Notes: a model not told the origin generated them from the sequence alone. DNA of 64,000 bases from Ideonella sp. (GCA_015075165.1 JABTUY010000009.1:50893-114892), one strand, 5' to 3'; positions 33,422 to 43,854 are shown, counted from the first letter of the stretch. Translations and numbers: made by a program.

Positions 33422-34774
33422 ATGAACCCGGCCGATCTCGGTGTCGTCGAGGCCGCGCGGCTGCTCGCGGCGCGTGCGCTGTCGTCGCGCGAGCTGGTGC
33501 AGGCATGCCTCGCGCGCATCGGCGAGCGCGACGGCATGCACAGCTTCGACGGCGACGCGGCGTCGGTCAATGCCTGGGTGCGCGTCTACGACGACGATGC
33601 GCTCGCCGCCGCGGCCGCGACGGCGCCGCCGGATGAACGGGCACCGCTGCGCGGCATTCCGATCGGGCTGAAGGATCTGTACGGCGTGGCCGGCCACCCG
33701 GTCACCGCGTCGAGCCGCATCCTGCACGAGGTGCCGGCGCGCGACTGCGACGTGTGGGCGCGCCTGCGTGCCGCCGGCATGGTGCTGCTCGGCCACCTGC
33801 ACACGCACGAGTTCGCTGCCGGCGGCACCACCGACCAGGTGGGCAATCCGTGGGCGCTGGCGCGCTCGGCCGGCGGCTCGTCGGGCGGCTCGGCCGCAGC
33901 GCTGGCCGCGCGCATGGTGCCGGCGGCCACCGGCACCGACACCGCCGGCTCACTGCGCATCCCGTCGGCGTTCTGCGGCACCTCGACGATCAAGCCGACG
34001 CGCGGGCTGCTGCCCACGCGCGGCATCGTGCCGCTGGCGTTCTCGCTCGACCATGCAGGGCCGATGGCGCGCTCGATCGACGACTGCGCAGCGCTGCTGG
34101 CGGCGCTGGTGCCACGGCAGGCCACCGAGGCGTCGCTCGCCGGCGCGCGCATCGCGCTGTCGCCGCGCGTGGCGATCGTGGCGCTCGACGCCGACACCGC
34201 GGCCGGGCTCCACGCCACGCTGGCCACACTGCGGCGCCTGGGCGCAAAGCTCGTCGCGCCGCCGCCACCCACGGCGCCGCTGGATGTGTTCGACGACTAC
34301 GGCCTCGTGCTGCATGCCGAGATCGCCGCCTACCACCGGCGCTTCGCTGCGCAGCGCGAGCACTACCGGCCGGCGCTGCGCGAATGGACCGAGCGCGCAG
34401 CCGCGCAGGCGGCCTCGGCCGAGGACTACGCCGCCGCGCAGGCGCGCCGGCTCGACGTGATCGCGGCGTGGGACGACTGGTTCCGCGCCGAGCGCATCGA
34501 CGCGCTGCTCGAACCCACCGTGCCGTCGGTAGCGTGGCCGCGCGGCGCCGGCTACGAGCATGCCGGCTCCGACCTCGCGCTGATCGCGCTGACGCACTAC
34601 TGGAACTGGGCCGAGACGCCGGTGGTCGCGCTGCCCGCCGGCGTCGGCGCGCAATCGGGCCTGCCGGTCGGCGTGTCGCTGATCGCCCGTCGCGGTGGCG
34701 ACTGGTCGCTGCTGGCGCTGGCGTCGCAACTGCAGCGCGAGCTCGGCGTGCCCGAGTTGGCGTGGCGAGCGTGA
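33422..34774 (+). CDS. Amidase-signature family hydrolase
   Basis: This 450-residue amidase has the Ser-cisSer-Lys triad: lysine in IPIGLKDLYGVAG (about K84), and serines in ARSAGGSSGGSAAALAARM and the following segment TDTAGSLRIPSAFCGT. It hydrolyses amide bonds; family members include aryl-acylamidases, GatA and aliphatic amidases. There is no GatB/C neighbour, so it is not a tRNA amidotransferase. The substrate is unclear. ATG 33422 gives the usual N-terminal helix. Confidence 0.9.
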   Translation: MNPADLGVVEAARLLAARALSSRELVQACLARIGERDGMHSFDGDAASVNAWVRVYDDDALAAAAATAPPDERAPLRGIPIGLKDLYGVAGHPVTASSRILHEVPARDCDVWARLRAAGMVLLGHLHTHEFAAGGTTDQVGNPWALARSAGGSSGGSAAALAARMVPAATGTDTAGSLRIPSAFCGTSTIKPTRGLLPTRGIVPLAFSLDHAGPMARSIDDCAALLAALVPRQATEASLAGARIALSPRVAIVALDADTAAGLHATLATLRRLGAKLVAPPPPTAPLDVFDDYGLVLHAEIAAYHRRFAAQREHYRPALREWTERAAAQAASAEDYAAAQARRLDVIAAWDDWFRAERIDALLEPTVPSVAWPRGAGYEHAGSDLALIALTHYWNWAETPVVALPAGVGAQSGLPVGVSLIARRGGDWSLLALASQLQRELGVPELAWRA

Positions 34775-34796
34775 CGACGCATGAACGGGCGCCACC

Positions 34797-34845
34797 GCGA
34801 GCCGCCGCGGATCCGGCTCCGCCGGGCCGCTGGCGGGCCTCGCAG
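34797..34845. repeat. Partial copy of the dsr-operon palindromic repeat
   Basis: The sequence GCCGCCGCGGATCCGGCTCC followed by GCCGGGCCGCTGGCGGGCC matches the first half of the repeat beside dsrJ and dsrF. It sits in the 105-bp gap between the convergent amidase and EamA genes, where it could form a hairpin that ends both transcripts. Confidence 0.6.
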
Positions 34846-34879
34846 GCCGCGTGGCCGCGAGACACGGCCACGGTTCACT

Positions 34880-35866
34880 TCACGCTGCGTGGCCCTGCGC
34901 CGCCGGCGGCTGCGGCTTGACGCGCAGCGCCCACGCCACGCCGGCCACCAGCAGCGCGATGCCGAGCAGCGTCAGCGTCACGGGTGCGCGGCCGCGCAGC
35001 ACGAACGCATAGGCCAGCGCCGACAGCGTCTCGAACACGATCAACTGGCCGGCCAGCGTGGTCGGCAGGCGCTGGCTGGCCTCGTTCCAGCACAGCGTGC
35101 CGAGCCACGACGCGAACAGGCCGATCGCGAACATCAGGCCGATGAACTGCGCCGGCCGCGGCCCGAACGGCATCGCGAAGCCGTCGCCACTCAGGGCGCT
35201 GAATGCCCACCACAGCCCGTACCCTGCGAACGCCAGCGGCAGCGTGGCGACGCCCTGAGCGGTGGCCCAGCCGCGTGGGTTGCGGTCGGCGTGCGCGCGC
35301 AGCCAGTCGGCATTGCGGATCGGGTACCAGGTCCAGCACACGACCGCGCCGACCGCGAGCACGGCGCCCCACGCATAGCGCGCCATGTCGGCCTGCGGGT
35401 CGGCGCGCAGCGCGGCCAGTTCGGCATGGTTGACGCAGCCGATGCCGGCGCCGATCAGCAGCAGCGACGGCGCCAGCCGGCGCCACGGCAGGCGGCCGTC
35501 GCGCCGTGCATCGCGCAGGTTCGACGTGATCGCGATCACCACCGGCAGCGTGCCGATGATCATCGTCGGCAGCGGCCCGCCGGCGCGCTGGATCGCGCTG
35601 GCCAGAAACAGGTAATAGACGATGTTGCCCACCAGCGCGAGCTTGCCGGCCTCGATCCAGTCGGCGCGCGTCAGCTGGCGCAGCGTGGCGCGGTCGAACC
35701 ACGCCAGCGGCAGCGCGACCAGCCCGAACGCCAGGTAGCGGCCGAATGACTGCAGCGCCGCCGGATACTCGGGCAGCAGCAGCGGACCGACGAACACCAG
35801 GCCCCACATCAGGCCGGCGGCGAGCGCGTACGACGCTCCGGAGATCAACTGGGTGTGCGACGACAT
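34880..35866 (-). CDS. EamA/DMT-family transporter
   Basis: This 328-residue integral membrane protein has ten predicted helices in two five-helix halves, the drug/metabolite transporter layout. It opens SYALAAGLMWGLVFVGPLL and ends with LTLLGIALLVAGVAWALR. Family members export metabolites, amino acids or drugs. Nothing nearby indicates the substrate. ATG 35866 places the first helix 15 residues in, as in relatives. Confidence 0.88.
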   Translation of the reverse strand: MSSHTQLISGASYALAAGLMWGLVFVGPLLLPEYPAALQSFGRYLAFGLVALPLAWFDRATLRQLTRADWIEAGKLALVGNIVYYLFLASAIQRAGGPLPTMIIGTLPVVIAITSNLRDARRDGRLPWRRLAPSLLLIGAGIGCVNHAELAALRADPQADMARYAWGAVLAVGAVVCWTWYPIRNADWLRAHADRNPRGWATAQGVATLPLAFAGYGLWWAFSALSGDGFAMPFGPRPAQFIGLMFAIGLFASWLGTLCWNEASQRLPTTLAGQLIVFETLSALAYAFVLRGRAPVTLTLLGIALLVAGVAWALRVKPQPPAAQGHAA

Positions 35867-35962
35867 CGAGCGCACGAGTGTCGCCGATGCCGCGACACGC
35901 CGCGCCGGCAAGGCGTTGCACGCGTCGCACCTCTCGCGCCAGCGCGCCGCTGCGCGCCTCGG

Positions 35963-36634
35963 TCAGTTCGTCGCCGTCGCCAAGCGCTGCGGCGGCAGCT
36001 TCCACGAGCCGGTGCGGATCTCGTCGTTCGTCAGCCGGCGCACCTCGACGCGGCCGAGGCCGTGGATGCGCAGCTTGCGCGCGGCGGCGCGGCTGAGGTC
36101 GATCACCCGACCCTTGACGAACGGTCCACGATCGTTGACGCGCACCACCACCTGGCGACCGTTGGCCAGGTTGCGCACCAGCGCATAGCTCGGCAACGGC
36201 ATGGTCTTGTGCGCGGCGGTCATCGCGTTCATGTCGTAGCGCTCGCCGCTGGCAGTGCGGCGGCCGTGGAACGGCCGGCCGTACCACGATGCGATGCCGG
36301 TCTCGAGCAGCGGCACGTCCTCGTGCCCGGGCTCGTAGCGCTCGCCCTTGATCTCGTAGGCGTGGTTCGGCGCGCCGGCGTTCAGCCGCTCGACGCGTGG
36401 CCGCGCATCGGCAGGTTCCGGCGGCGGCCGCTGCGGTGGTGGCGGCGGCGGAGACGGCGGCGATGGCGCGGGCACTGCCGGTGGCGCTGCGCCGGTGTCC
36501 ACCGACACCGGCGCTTGCTGCGGTGCCAGCACGCCGCAGGCCGACAGCGCGAACGCGGCCAGCAGGCCGAGCGCCGGCGCGCGCGCGTCGCCGACCCGTC
36601 GCAGCGGTGAAGGGAGAAGCGGCAGCGCGGACAT
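35963..36634 (-). CDS. rlpA: RlpA-like septal-ring lytic transglycosylase lipoprotein
   Basis: This 223-residue lipoprotein has a signal peptide with lipobox LSAC near residue 28 ([14 protein letters not shown]). A long proline-rich linker follows ([20 protein letters not shown]), then a double-psi beta-barrel ([59 protein letters not shown]). The catalytic His/Asp region of RlpA is in HKTLPFG/NDRGP-like segments. The C-terminal SPOR domain of the full-length E. coli type is missing, as in many short RlpA proteins. It is divergent from glpK. Confidence 0.92.
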   Translation of the reverse strand: MSALPLLPSPLRRVGDARAPALGLLAAFALSACGVLAPQQAPVSVDTGAAPPAVPAPSPPSPPPPPPQRPPPEPADARPRVERLNAGAPNHAYEIKGERYEPGHEDVPLLETGIASWYGRPFHGRRTASGERYDMNAMTAAHKTMPLPSYALVRNLANGRQVVVRVNDRGPFVKGRVIDLSRAAARKLRIHGLGRVEVRRLTNDEIRTGSWKLPPQRLATATN

Positions 36635-36794
36635 GCGCGGCACTCTCGCCGCCGCCTCTGCGTACAGGTGTTTCGAAGGCGTGAGAGCGGTCGCCGGCGT
36701 GACGCCGCACACGCGATCGGGCGCTCTTACACGCCCGCGCTTGACAGCGCGGCAGTTGTTTATGCTTGACCGCTCGCCGCTGAAAGGAGATGCC

Positions 36795-38297
<1,503 letters not shown>

Positions 38298-38300
38298 GGC

Positions 38301-39299
38301 TCAGACCTTCGCGTCGCCGCCGCAGCACGAACTGGCGCGACACGACGCCGGCGCCGCGGCGGTGTCCGCGGCAGCTTGCGGTGCCGCGGTGTCGGTGTGC
38401 GGTGCCGCGGTGTCGATGTGCAGCGCCGCGGTGGTGGCCGCCGCGGAATGCACCGCGCTGCCGGCACGTGGCGCGAGCGGCTTGGTGGCACGGATGAAGC
38501 CGCTGACGATCTTGCCGTCGACCTCGTCGGCGAGCTGCTGCGCAGCGGCGCCCTGGCCGGCGAGAAACTCGCGCGCGTCAGCCGCGTGGTAGACGCGCGT
38601 GACCTCGATGGCGGCCGATTCGAAGCCGGCGGCGGCGAGCTTGGCCTTGTAGTCGGCATCGGTCAGCGCGCCGGCGATGCAGCCGACCCACAGCTCCATG
38701 CTGCGGCGCACGGCCGGCGGCACCGCGCCGCGCACCACCACGTCGGACACCGCGAAGCGCCCGCCCGGCTTCAGCACGCGGTACGCCTCGCGCAGCACGC
38801 GGTCCTTGTCGGCCGACAGGTTGATCACGCAGTTGGAGATGATCACGTCGACCGAGTTGTCGGGCAGCGGGATGTGCTCGATCTCGCCCTTCAGGAAGTG
38901 CACGTTGTCGAGCCCGCTCTTGCGTTGGTTCTCCTCGGCCAGCGCGAGCATGGCGTCGGTCATGTCGAGGCCGAACGCCTTGCCGGTGGGGCCCACACGC
39001 CGCGCCGACAGCAGCACGTCGATGCCGCCGCCGGAGCCGAGGTCGAGCACGGTTTCGCCGGCCTTCAGCTCCGCCAGCGCGGTGGGGTTGCCGCAGCCGA
39101 GCGACGCCTGCAGCGCCTGCGCGGGGATCTGACCGGCCTGCTCGGCGTCGTAGAGGTTGGATGTGATCGGATCGTCATGGCCGCCACAGCTCGCACTGGC
39201 GCCGCAGCAGCCGCTGCGCCCGCCTTGCGCGACGCGGCTGGCCGCCTGACCGTACTTCTCCTTCACGATCGCCTTCACGTCGGTGGCGGTGGTGTTCAT
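38301..39299 (-). CDS. arsM: Arsenite S-adenosylmethionine methyltransferase
   Basis: This 332-residue enzyme has the ArsM N-terminal region (VKEKYGQAASRVAQGG and the thiol pair GRSGCCGASASCGG), a SAM-binding core (GETVLDLGSGGGIDVLLSAR), and conserved cysteines in SNCVINLSADK and LWVGCIAGAL, giving the As(III)-binding set. The C-terminus bears a repetitive alanine/threonine tail (HIDTAAPHTDTAAPQAAADT) and a final CCGGD. ArsM methylates arsenite, yielding less toxic or volatile species. ATG 39299 was used. It is 25 bases downstream of arsR and almost certainly under its control. Confidence 0.95.
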   Translation of the reverse strand: MNTTATDVKAIVKEKYGQAASRVAQGGRSGCCGASASCGGHDDPITSNLYDAEQAGQIPAQALQASLGCGNPTALAELKAGETVLDLGSGGGIDVLLSARRVGPTGKAFGLDMTDAMLALAEENQRKSGLDNVHFLKGEIEHIPLPDNSVDVIISNCVINLSADKDRVLREAYRVLKPGGRFAVSDVVVRGAVPPAVRRSMELWVGCIAGALTDADYKAKLAAAGFESAAIEVTRVYHAADAREFLAGQGAAAQQLADEVDGKIVSGFIRATKPLAPRAGSAVHSAAATTAALHIDTAAPHTDTAAPQAAADTAAAPASCRASSCCGGDAKV

Positions 39300-39324
39300 C
39301 GTCGATCTCCTTCGTTGAGTGGGA

Positions 39325-39669
39325 TCACTTGCAGCACACGATGCGCTGCGGTTCGATCGCCTTGTTGCGCGTGCAGCACTCGGCATAGAGGAACCCGAGC
39401 AGCGCCTGCAGGCTGCCGGTGTCGGCTCGGTAGCGCAGGAAGGTGCCTTCGCGCGCCACGGTCACCAGGGCTTCGCCTTTCAGCTTGTCGAGGTGATGCG
39501 ACAGCGTGGAGCTGGCGATGCCCAGTTCGGCCGCGATCTCGCCGACCACCAGCCCGTCGGGGTGGGCGGCCAGCAGCAGCCGCACGATGCGCAGCCGCGG
39601 CTCGGTGCCCATCGCGCCGAGCATGTCGGCAAAGCGGGCGGTGAGTTCGGTGTCGTCGCGTCTGGGCAT
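39325..39669 (-). CDS. arsR: ArsR/SmtB-family arsenic-responsive repressor
   Basis: This 114-residue winged-helix repressor has the HTH segment PDGLVVGEIAAELGIASSTL followed by SHHLDKLKGEALV. Arsenic-binding cysteines sit at the C-terminus (YAECCTRNK and VCCK), the placement of the Acidithiobacillus-type ArsR rather than the E. coli helix-4 type. A perfect palindrome in an unusually AT-rich promoter lies just upstream. The gene precedes arsM, and they form a minimal arsenic detoxification unit. Confidence 0.95.
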   Translation of the reverse strand: MPRRDDTELTARFADMLGAMGTEPRLRIVRLLLAAHPDGLVVGEIAAELGIASSTLSHHLDKLKGEALVTVAREGTFLRYRADTGSLQALLGFLYAECCTRNKAIEPQRIVCCK

Positions 39670-39687
39670 GGTCGGGTCTCGTGAATC

Positions 39688-39717
39688 TCTATATTTCTAC
39701 GATAATCGAATTATCAA
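39688..39717 (-). promoter_or_regulatory. arsR-arsM promoter with 15-bp palindromic operator
   Basis: On the minus strand, TTGATA (39717-39712) and TATAGA (39693-39688) are spaced by 18 bp, a good sigma-70 match. The palindrome GATAAT-CGA-ATTATC at 39701-39715 overlaps the spacer and -35 end, an ideal site for repression by ArsR. The predicted 5' leader before the arsR ATG is only about ten bases. Confidence 0.75.
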
Positions 39718-39845
39718 CTCGTCGTCAAGCCCTCATAGTGCGCAGCGGGCCCGTCGGAGGCGCCACGGCTGCTGACACCACGCTGTCAGCACGGCCCGCG
39801 CAGGATGCCGGCTCGATTCACGGCCTGGCGAAGTCGGAGCCTGCG

Positions 39846-40030
39846 ATGATCACCGATGCGATCAACTGGTTCGAGATTCCAGCGCGCGACCTCGCGCGTG
39901 CACAACGCTTCTACGAAGCCGTGCTCGACCGCACGCTGCAGCGCGAAACCATGAGCGGCAAAGCCAGATCCGCGGCCGCTCCCGGTCAGGGCGGTCCATG
40001 CTTCGCGGTTGGCACCTTGCCGCCATGGGC
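39846..40030 (+). pseudogene. Truncated VOC (glyoxalase/bleomycin-resistance) family gene remnant
   Basis: The frame from ATG 39846 reads MITDAINWFEIPARDLARAQ then RFYEAVLDRTLQRETM, the unmistakable N-terminal beta-alpha-beta of a VOC-family protein. After about 40 residues the similarity stops and the sequence becomes arginine-rich and patternless. The rest of the roughly 130-residue domain, including metal-site residues, is missing. It is a gene fragment left by deletion. Confidence 0.7.
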
Positions 40031-40169
40031 GACTGAACTGAAACGAAACGGCGCGCACCGGCGAGTCCATGCGGCTGACTCGGCGGCGCCACGGGCGACG
40101 CATCGGCACGGGCCGCGGACTCGGCGCGGGTTCGCCCTACCATCGCCGCATGCGACGTGGCGATCGCAC

Positions 40170-40372
40170 AGCCGGCGGCGCATGCGCCCGCTCGGCGTGT
40201 TCCACTGGGACGCGGTGTGGACGCTGGCCGCGTGGTGCGAGCTGCGCGAGGACTTCCGCAGCTTCCGCGTCGACCGCATCACCGAGCTGCAGGTGCTCGA
40301 CGGCGAGCGCTTTCGCGACGAGCCGGGCCGGTCGCTGGTCGATCTGTTTCGGCGCGTGCGAAAACCCCTGAA
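40170..40372 (+). pseudogene. Remnant of a WYL-domain (YafY-like) transcriptional regulator, C-terminal part
   Basis: The same-strand frame from about 40182 reads RPLGVFHWDAVWTLAAWCEL then REDFRSFRVDRITELQVLDG, characteristic of the C-terminal WYL domain of YafY-type regulators. No N-terminal HTH precedes it and no stop follows at the expected place. VOC and YafY genes are often neighbours, so one deletion could have removed the VOC end and the regulator start together. Confidence 0.65.
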
Positions 40373-40397
40373 GAAGCGCTGCGCGACAGCGGCCGGC

Positions 40398-40928
40398 CTA
40401 ACCGCCGAACAGTTTCTTCAACCACGCGACGAAGCGCGCCCACAAGCCGCCACCGGCGGCCGGCGCCGCCACCGCGACGCCGTAGCGCTCGGCGAGCTTG
40501 GCGTTGAAGGTGTCGAAGAAGTCGCCCGCCATCTTCTGCGCCGCCATGTCGATCAGCCGCGAGCCGATCTGCGCCAGCTTGCCGCCGACGCTGGCATTGG
40601 CGCTGTAGTGCAGCACCGTCTCGTTCGCGCCCACCGCTTCGAGGCGCACCTGCGCGCTGCCCTTGCCGTGGCCGGCGGCGCCGCCCTGGCCTTCGAAGCG
40701 CATCGTGTACGACGTCGGCGGCACCAGCTCTTCGAGCTGCAGCTTGCCCTTGAAGCGCGCCTTCACCGGGCCGACGGCGGCGGTGATCGCCAGCTCGTAC
40801 TGGTTCTCGCCGGTGGCGGTGATCGACTCGCAGCCGGGGATCGCCGCCTGCAGCAGCGTGACGTCGTTCAGCGCCTCCCAGGCCTGCTGCTGGTTAACGG
40901 GCAGGGTCTGTTGGTTGGTCAATTGCAT
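40398..40928 (-). CDS. coxG: CoxG-family SRPBCC protein
   Basis: This 176-residue protein opens MQLTNQQTLPVNQQQAWEAL then NDVTLLQAAIPGCESI, the conserved CoxG start. It continues with a START-like lipid-binding domain (LQLEELVPPTSYTMRFEGQG, SRLIDMAAQKMAGDFFDTFN). An amphipathic tail (LWARFVAWLKKLFGG) could anchor it to the membrane. CoxG proteins are linked to membrane attachment and quinone delivery for CO dehydrogenases. It is the last gene of the cox-type run. Confidence 0.92.
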   Translation of the reverse strand: MQLTNQQTLPVNQQQAWEALNDVTLLQAAIPGCESITATGENQYELAITAAVGPVKARFKGKLQLEELVPPTSYTMRFEGQGGAAGHGKGSAQVRLEAVGANETVLHYSANASVGGKLAQIGSRLIDMAAQKMAGDFFDTFNAKLAERYGVAVAAPAAGGGLWARFVAWLKKLFGG

Positions 40929-40962
40929 GGTGGTGTTGCTCGAAAGAGGGGAACGGTTCGGT

Positions 40963-42177
40963 TCAGTGCAGGTGGCCGCGCCGCGCGGGCGCCGGATCGG
41001 GGCTGGCGAGCAGCCGCACCAGCTGCTCCAGGCTCTCGAGGTTGTGCACCGGCAGAAAGCGGTCGACATGCGGCAGCATCGCGCGGATGCCGGCCGCGCG
41101 CGGCTGGAACTGGTCGAAGCGCAGCAGCGGGTTCAGCCAGATCAGCCGCCGGCAGCTCTTGGCCAGGCGCTCCATCTCGTGAGCCAGCGCGGTCGTGTCG
41201 CCGTGCTCCAGGCCGTCGCTGATCAGCAGCACCGTGGTGCGGCTGCTCAGCGCGCGCCGCGCCCAGCGCTGGTTGAACTCGTGCAGGCAGGTAGTGATGC
41301 GCGTGCCGCCGGACCAGTCTTCGACCGCCTGCACCACCTGCGACACCGCGACGTCGGGGTCGCGGCTCTTCAACAGCCGCGTGGTGCGCGTGAGCCGCGT
41401 GCCGAACACGAAGCTCTCGACGCGCGCCTCGGCGTGCCCGAGCGCATGCGCGAAGTGCAGCAGCATGCGCGAGTAGCGGCTCATCGAGCCGGAGATGTCG
41501 GCCAGCACGACCATCGGCGCCGGCAGCGAGCGTGGCCGGCGCCAGCGCAGCGCGCCCAGCTCGCCACCGTGGCGCGCCATCTGCTGCAGCGTGCCGCGCC
41601 AGTCGACGCGGCCGGCCCGCGGCGAGCGCTCGGCGCGCCGCGTGGGCAGCGGCTCGAACACCCAGCGCATCTGCGCCAGCGCGCGCTGCGCGGCGCGCCA
41701 TTCGTCGGCGCTCATGGTGTCGAAATCGGTCTTGCGCAGCACCTCCGAATCGCTGACCGTGAACGCAGCGTCGAACTGCATCTCTTCGCGCTCGGGCGGC
41801 GGCGGCGCATCGGGCCGTGGGTTCGGGAACAGCGCATCGCCCAGACGCCGGTTCTCGCGCTGTTCGGGTTGCAGCCCGGCCTGCGCGCGCACCTTGGGCA
41901 GCAGCATCGCGCGCATGCGGCCTTCGAGATCGGGGTCGCGCCAGAACAGCTCGAACGCCTGGTCGAACAGATCCTTGTGCTCGATGCGATCGAGCAGGCA
42001 GGTGCTGAGCACGGCATGAAAGTCGGCGCGGCTGTCGAACCCCGCGATGCCGAGCGCCTGCAACGCCAGCTGCACCCGATCGGTACCCACCGCGATGCCT
42101 GCACTGCGCAACACACGCGCGAAGTGCATGACGTTCTCGGCGAGGTGGCCTGGGGCGTGGCGGGGAGCGACGAGCAT
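40963..42177 (-). CDS. coxE: CoxE-like VWA-domain protein
   Basis: This 404-residue protein has a helical N-terminal part and a C-terminal von Willebrand A domain with the MIDAS motif in VVLADISGSMSRYSRMLLHF. The later segments are SGGTRITTCLHEFNQRW and TVLLISDGLEHGD. CoxE works with the MoxR ATPase CoxD in assembling the Mo-Cu or related cofactor site of CO dehydrogenase-type hydroxylases. ATG 42177 was chosen. The preceding 611 bases separate it from coxD, an unusual gap in this operon. Confidence 0.92.
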   Translation of the reverse strand: MLVAPRHAPGHLAENVMHFARVLRSAGIAVGTDRVQLALQALGIAGFDSRADFHAVLSTCLLDRIEHKDLFDQAFELFWRDPDLEGRMRAMLLPKVRAQAGLQPEQRENRRLGDALFPNPRPDAPPPPEREEMQFDAAFTVSDSEVLRKTDFDTMSADEWRAAQRALAQMRWVFEPLPTRRAERSPRAGRVDWRGTLQQMARHGGELGALRWRRPRSLPAPMVVLADISGSMSRYSRMLLHFAHALGHAEARVESFVFGTRLTRTTRLLKSRDPDVAVSQVVQAVEDWSGGTRITTCLHEFNQRWARRALSSRTTVLLISDGLEHGDTTALAHEMERLAKSCRRLIWLNPLLRFDQFQPRAAGIRAMLPHVDRFLPVHNLESLEQLVRLLASPDPAPARRGHLH

Positions 42178-42788
42178 GGCGCCGTCACTCCGCGCGCATG
42201 GTGCCGGATCGGGCAGTGCAGCGTCTTGCGCGGCGCGGCGGGTGGTACCCGGCAGGTGCTCCTCCTGGGGCGGTCGGCCTTGCAGGCCGACTGCGCTGCG
42301 ATACTCGCGCCACAAGGGCGGCTGCGGTACCGCCGTCCGCGGCGCTGAACGCGCCGCGAACTTCACGGCGTCCTCGCCGGTCCGTCGCCTGCGGCGCCGG
42401 ACTCCCCTGCGCGCGCTGCGCTCGCCGCCGAAGCGACCACAAGTCTACCCCCTGCGCGCCACCACCCGCCGCGTTGCGACGCTCGTGGTGTTCGACCACG
42501 CATGCCGCGAAGGTGCCGGCAAAGCCGGGGGCGGGTGTGCGCCGGCAGCGACATATGCGGCGCCGAGGAGCGCAGAGCGCATGGCCGCGCGCACGCAGTG
42601 CGCGCTTCGTGCTCTGACTCGTCGCGATTGTCCGAGCGCAGCGAACGCAGTGAGCGTAGCGAGTTTCGCGACGGGCCATGCGATCGAGCACCGCAGGGAA
42701 CCCCTCGCGCAGCGAGGGGCTGCCGCATTCGAGCGCCGGCGCATACCCGCCCCCGGCTTTGCCTCGCTCGGTATCGGCATGCTCAACC
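42178..42788. other. 611-bp gap between coxD and coxE carrying repeats
   Basis: No convincing gene is seen. The stretch holds several GC-rich self-complementary elements, for example GCAGCGAACGCAGTGAGCGT near 42641 and CCCCTCGCGCAGCGAGGGG near 42701. It also holds a 29-bp inverted pair at 42518-42546 and 42735-42763. It looks like accumulated mobile or repeat DNA inserted between two genes of an operon. Confidence 0.7.
42518..42763. repeat. MITE-like element with 29-bp imperfect inverted ends
   Basis: The left arm (42518-42546) begins GGCAAAGCCGGGGGCGGGTG, and the right arm (42735-42763) is its reverse complement with one mismatch. The ~190-bp interior has further palindromes and no coding potential. 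The arms may extend outward imperfectly (GCATGCCG on both sides). It resembles a non-autonomous miniature element; no target duplication was confirmed. Confidence 0.55.
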
Positions 42789-43733
42789 TCACACCGCCGC
42801 GCGCGCCGCGCTGCGCACCTCTTCGAGCAGCCGCGCCGCCTCGCCGCCTTGCATGCGCGCGATGTCGTCCTGGTACTTCAGCAGCACGCCGAGCGTGTCC
42901 TGGATCACCGCGGGGTCGAGCACCAGCGCGTCGAGCTGCATCAGCGCGCGCGCCCATTCGATCGTCTCGGCGATGCCGGGCTGCTTGTACAGCTCCACCT
43001 GGCGCAGCCGCTGCACGAAGGCCACGATCTGCTGCGCCAACCCCTGCGCCACGCCCGGCACACGCCGCTGCAGCACCTGCAGCTCGCGCGCGGCATCGGG
43101 AAACGCCACCCAGTGGTACAGGCAGCGGCGCTTGACCGCGTCGTGGATCTCGCGCGTGCGGTTCGAGGTCAGCACCACGATCGGCGGCGTCACGGCCCTG
43201 ACCGTGCCGAGCTCTGGAATCGTGATCTGGAACTCCGACAGCACCTCGAGCAAAAAGGCCTCGAACGGCTCGTCGGCGCGGTCGAGCTCGTCGATCAGCA
43301 GCACCGGCGGCACGCTGCGCGCGGGGTCGATCGCCTGCAGCAGCGCGCGCTTGATGAGGAACTTCGACGAGAACAGCTCGGCGGCCAGCGCATCGCGCCG
43401 CGCGTGCTCGCCGGCCGCGCCCGCGGCTTCGCGGGCCGCTTCGGCGAGACGGATCTCGAGCATCTGGCGGCCGTAGTTCCACTCGTACGCCGCGCCGGCG
43501 AGGTCGAGCCCTTCGTAGCATTGCAGCCGGATCAGCTCGCGCCCGAGCATCGCGCTCAAGGTGCGCGCGATCTCGGTCTTGCCGGTGCCGGGCTCGCCTT
43601 CGAGAAACAGCGGCCGCTGCAGCTTCAGCGCCAGGAACACCGCGGTGGTGAGCTGGCGGTCGGCGACGTAGTCGAGCGCGAGCAGGCGCTGCTGCAGCTC
43701 GTCGATGCTGGCGGGCAGGTCAAGGGTCGTCAC
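42789..43733 (-). CDS. coxD: CoxD-like MoxR-family AAA+ ATPase
   Basis: This 314-residue ATPase starts at a GTG (43733). Walker A is FLEGEPGTGKTEIARTL, Walker B VPPVLLIDELDRADEPFEAF, and sensor 1 is in PPIVVLTSNRTREIHDAVKR. MoxR-type CoxD proteins act as partial-unfolding chaperones that help mature the active site of CODH-type enzymes with CoxE. The upstream ATG-initiated extension (to 43880) runs into sequence next to a terminator and was rejected. Confidence 0.92.
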   Translation of the reverse strand: MTTLDLPASIDELQQRLLALDYVADRQLTTAVFLALKLQRPLFLEGEPGTGKTEIARTLSAMLGRELIRLQCYEGLDLAGAAYEWNYGRQMLEIRLAEAAREAAGAAGEHARRDALAAELFSSKFLIKRALLQAIDPARSVPPVLLIDELDRADEPFEAFLLEVLSEFQITIPELGTVRAVTPPIVVLTSNRTREIHDAVKRRCLYHWVAFPDAARELQVLQRRVPGVAQGLAQQIVAFVQRLRQVELYKQPGIAETIEWARALMQLDALVLDPAVIQDTLGVLLKYQDDIARMQGGEAARLLEEVRSAARAAV

Positions 43734-43831
43734 GCAGTCATTCTCGTTGATGACAACGGCCGCCAGGCCGTTGCGTCGCAGGCCGACTTCGCGCAGCGAA
43801 GTCAAGGCGCATCTGCGCCGGCCGAAGACAA

Positions 43832-43854
43832 AACGCCGCAGCGAGTGCGGCGTT
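43832..43854 (-). terminator. Rho-independent terminator after coxM
   Basis: A 9-bp perfect stem (AACGCCGCA / TGCGGCGTT) with a 5-base loop is followed on the minus strand by TTGTC, making a run of four T at the stem end. It lies 49 bases downstream of the coxM stop, so coxSLM transcription may stop or be attenuated before coxD. Confidence 0.65.

Noticed and set aside
36741..36766. TTGACA and TATGCT elements upstream of glpK
   Set aside because: Spacing is only 14 bp and the -10 matches four of six bases, so a sigma-70 promoter is not convincing.
38378..38430. 24-bp tandem repeat in the arsM C-terminus as a mobile element
   Set aside because: It encodes the repetitive TAAP/HTDTAAP tail within the reading frame; there is no sign of mobility.
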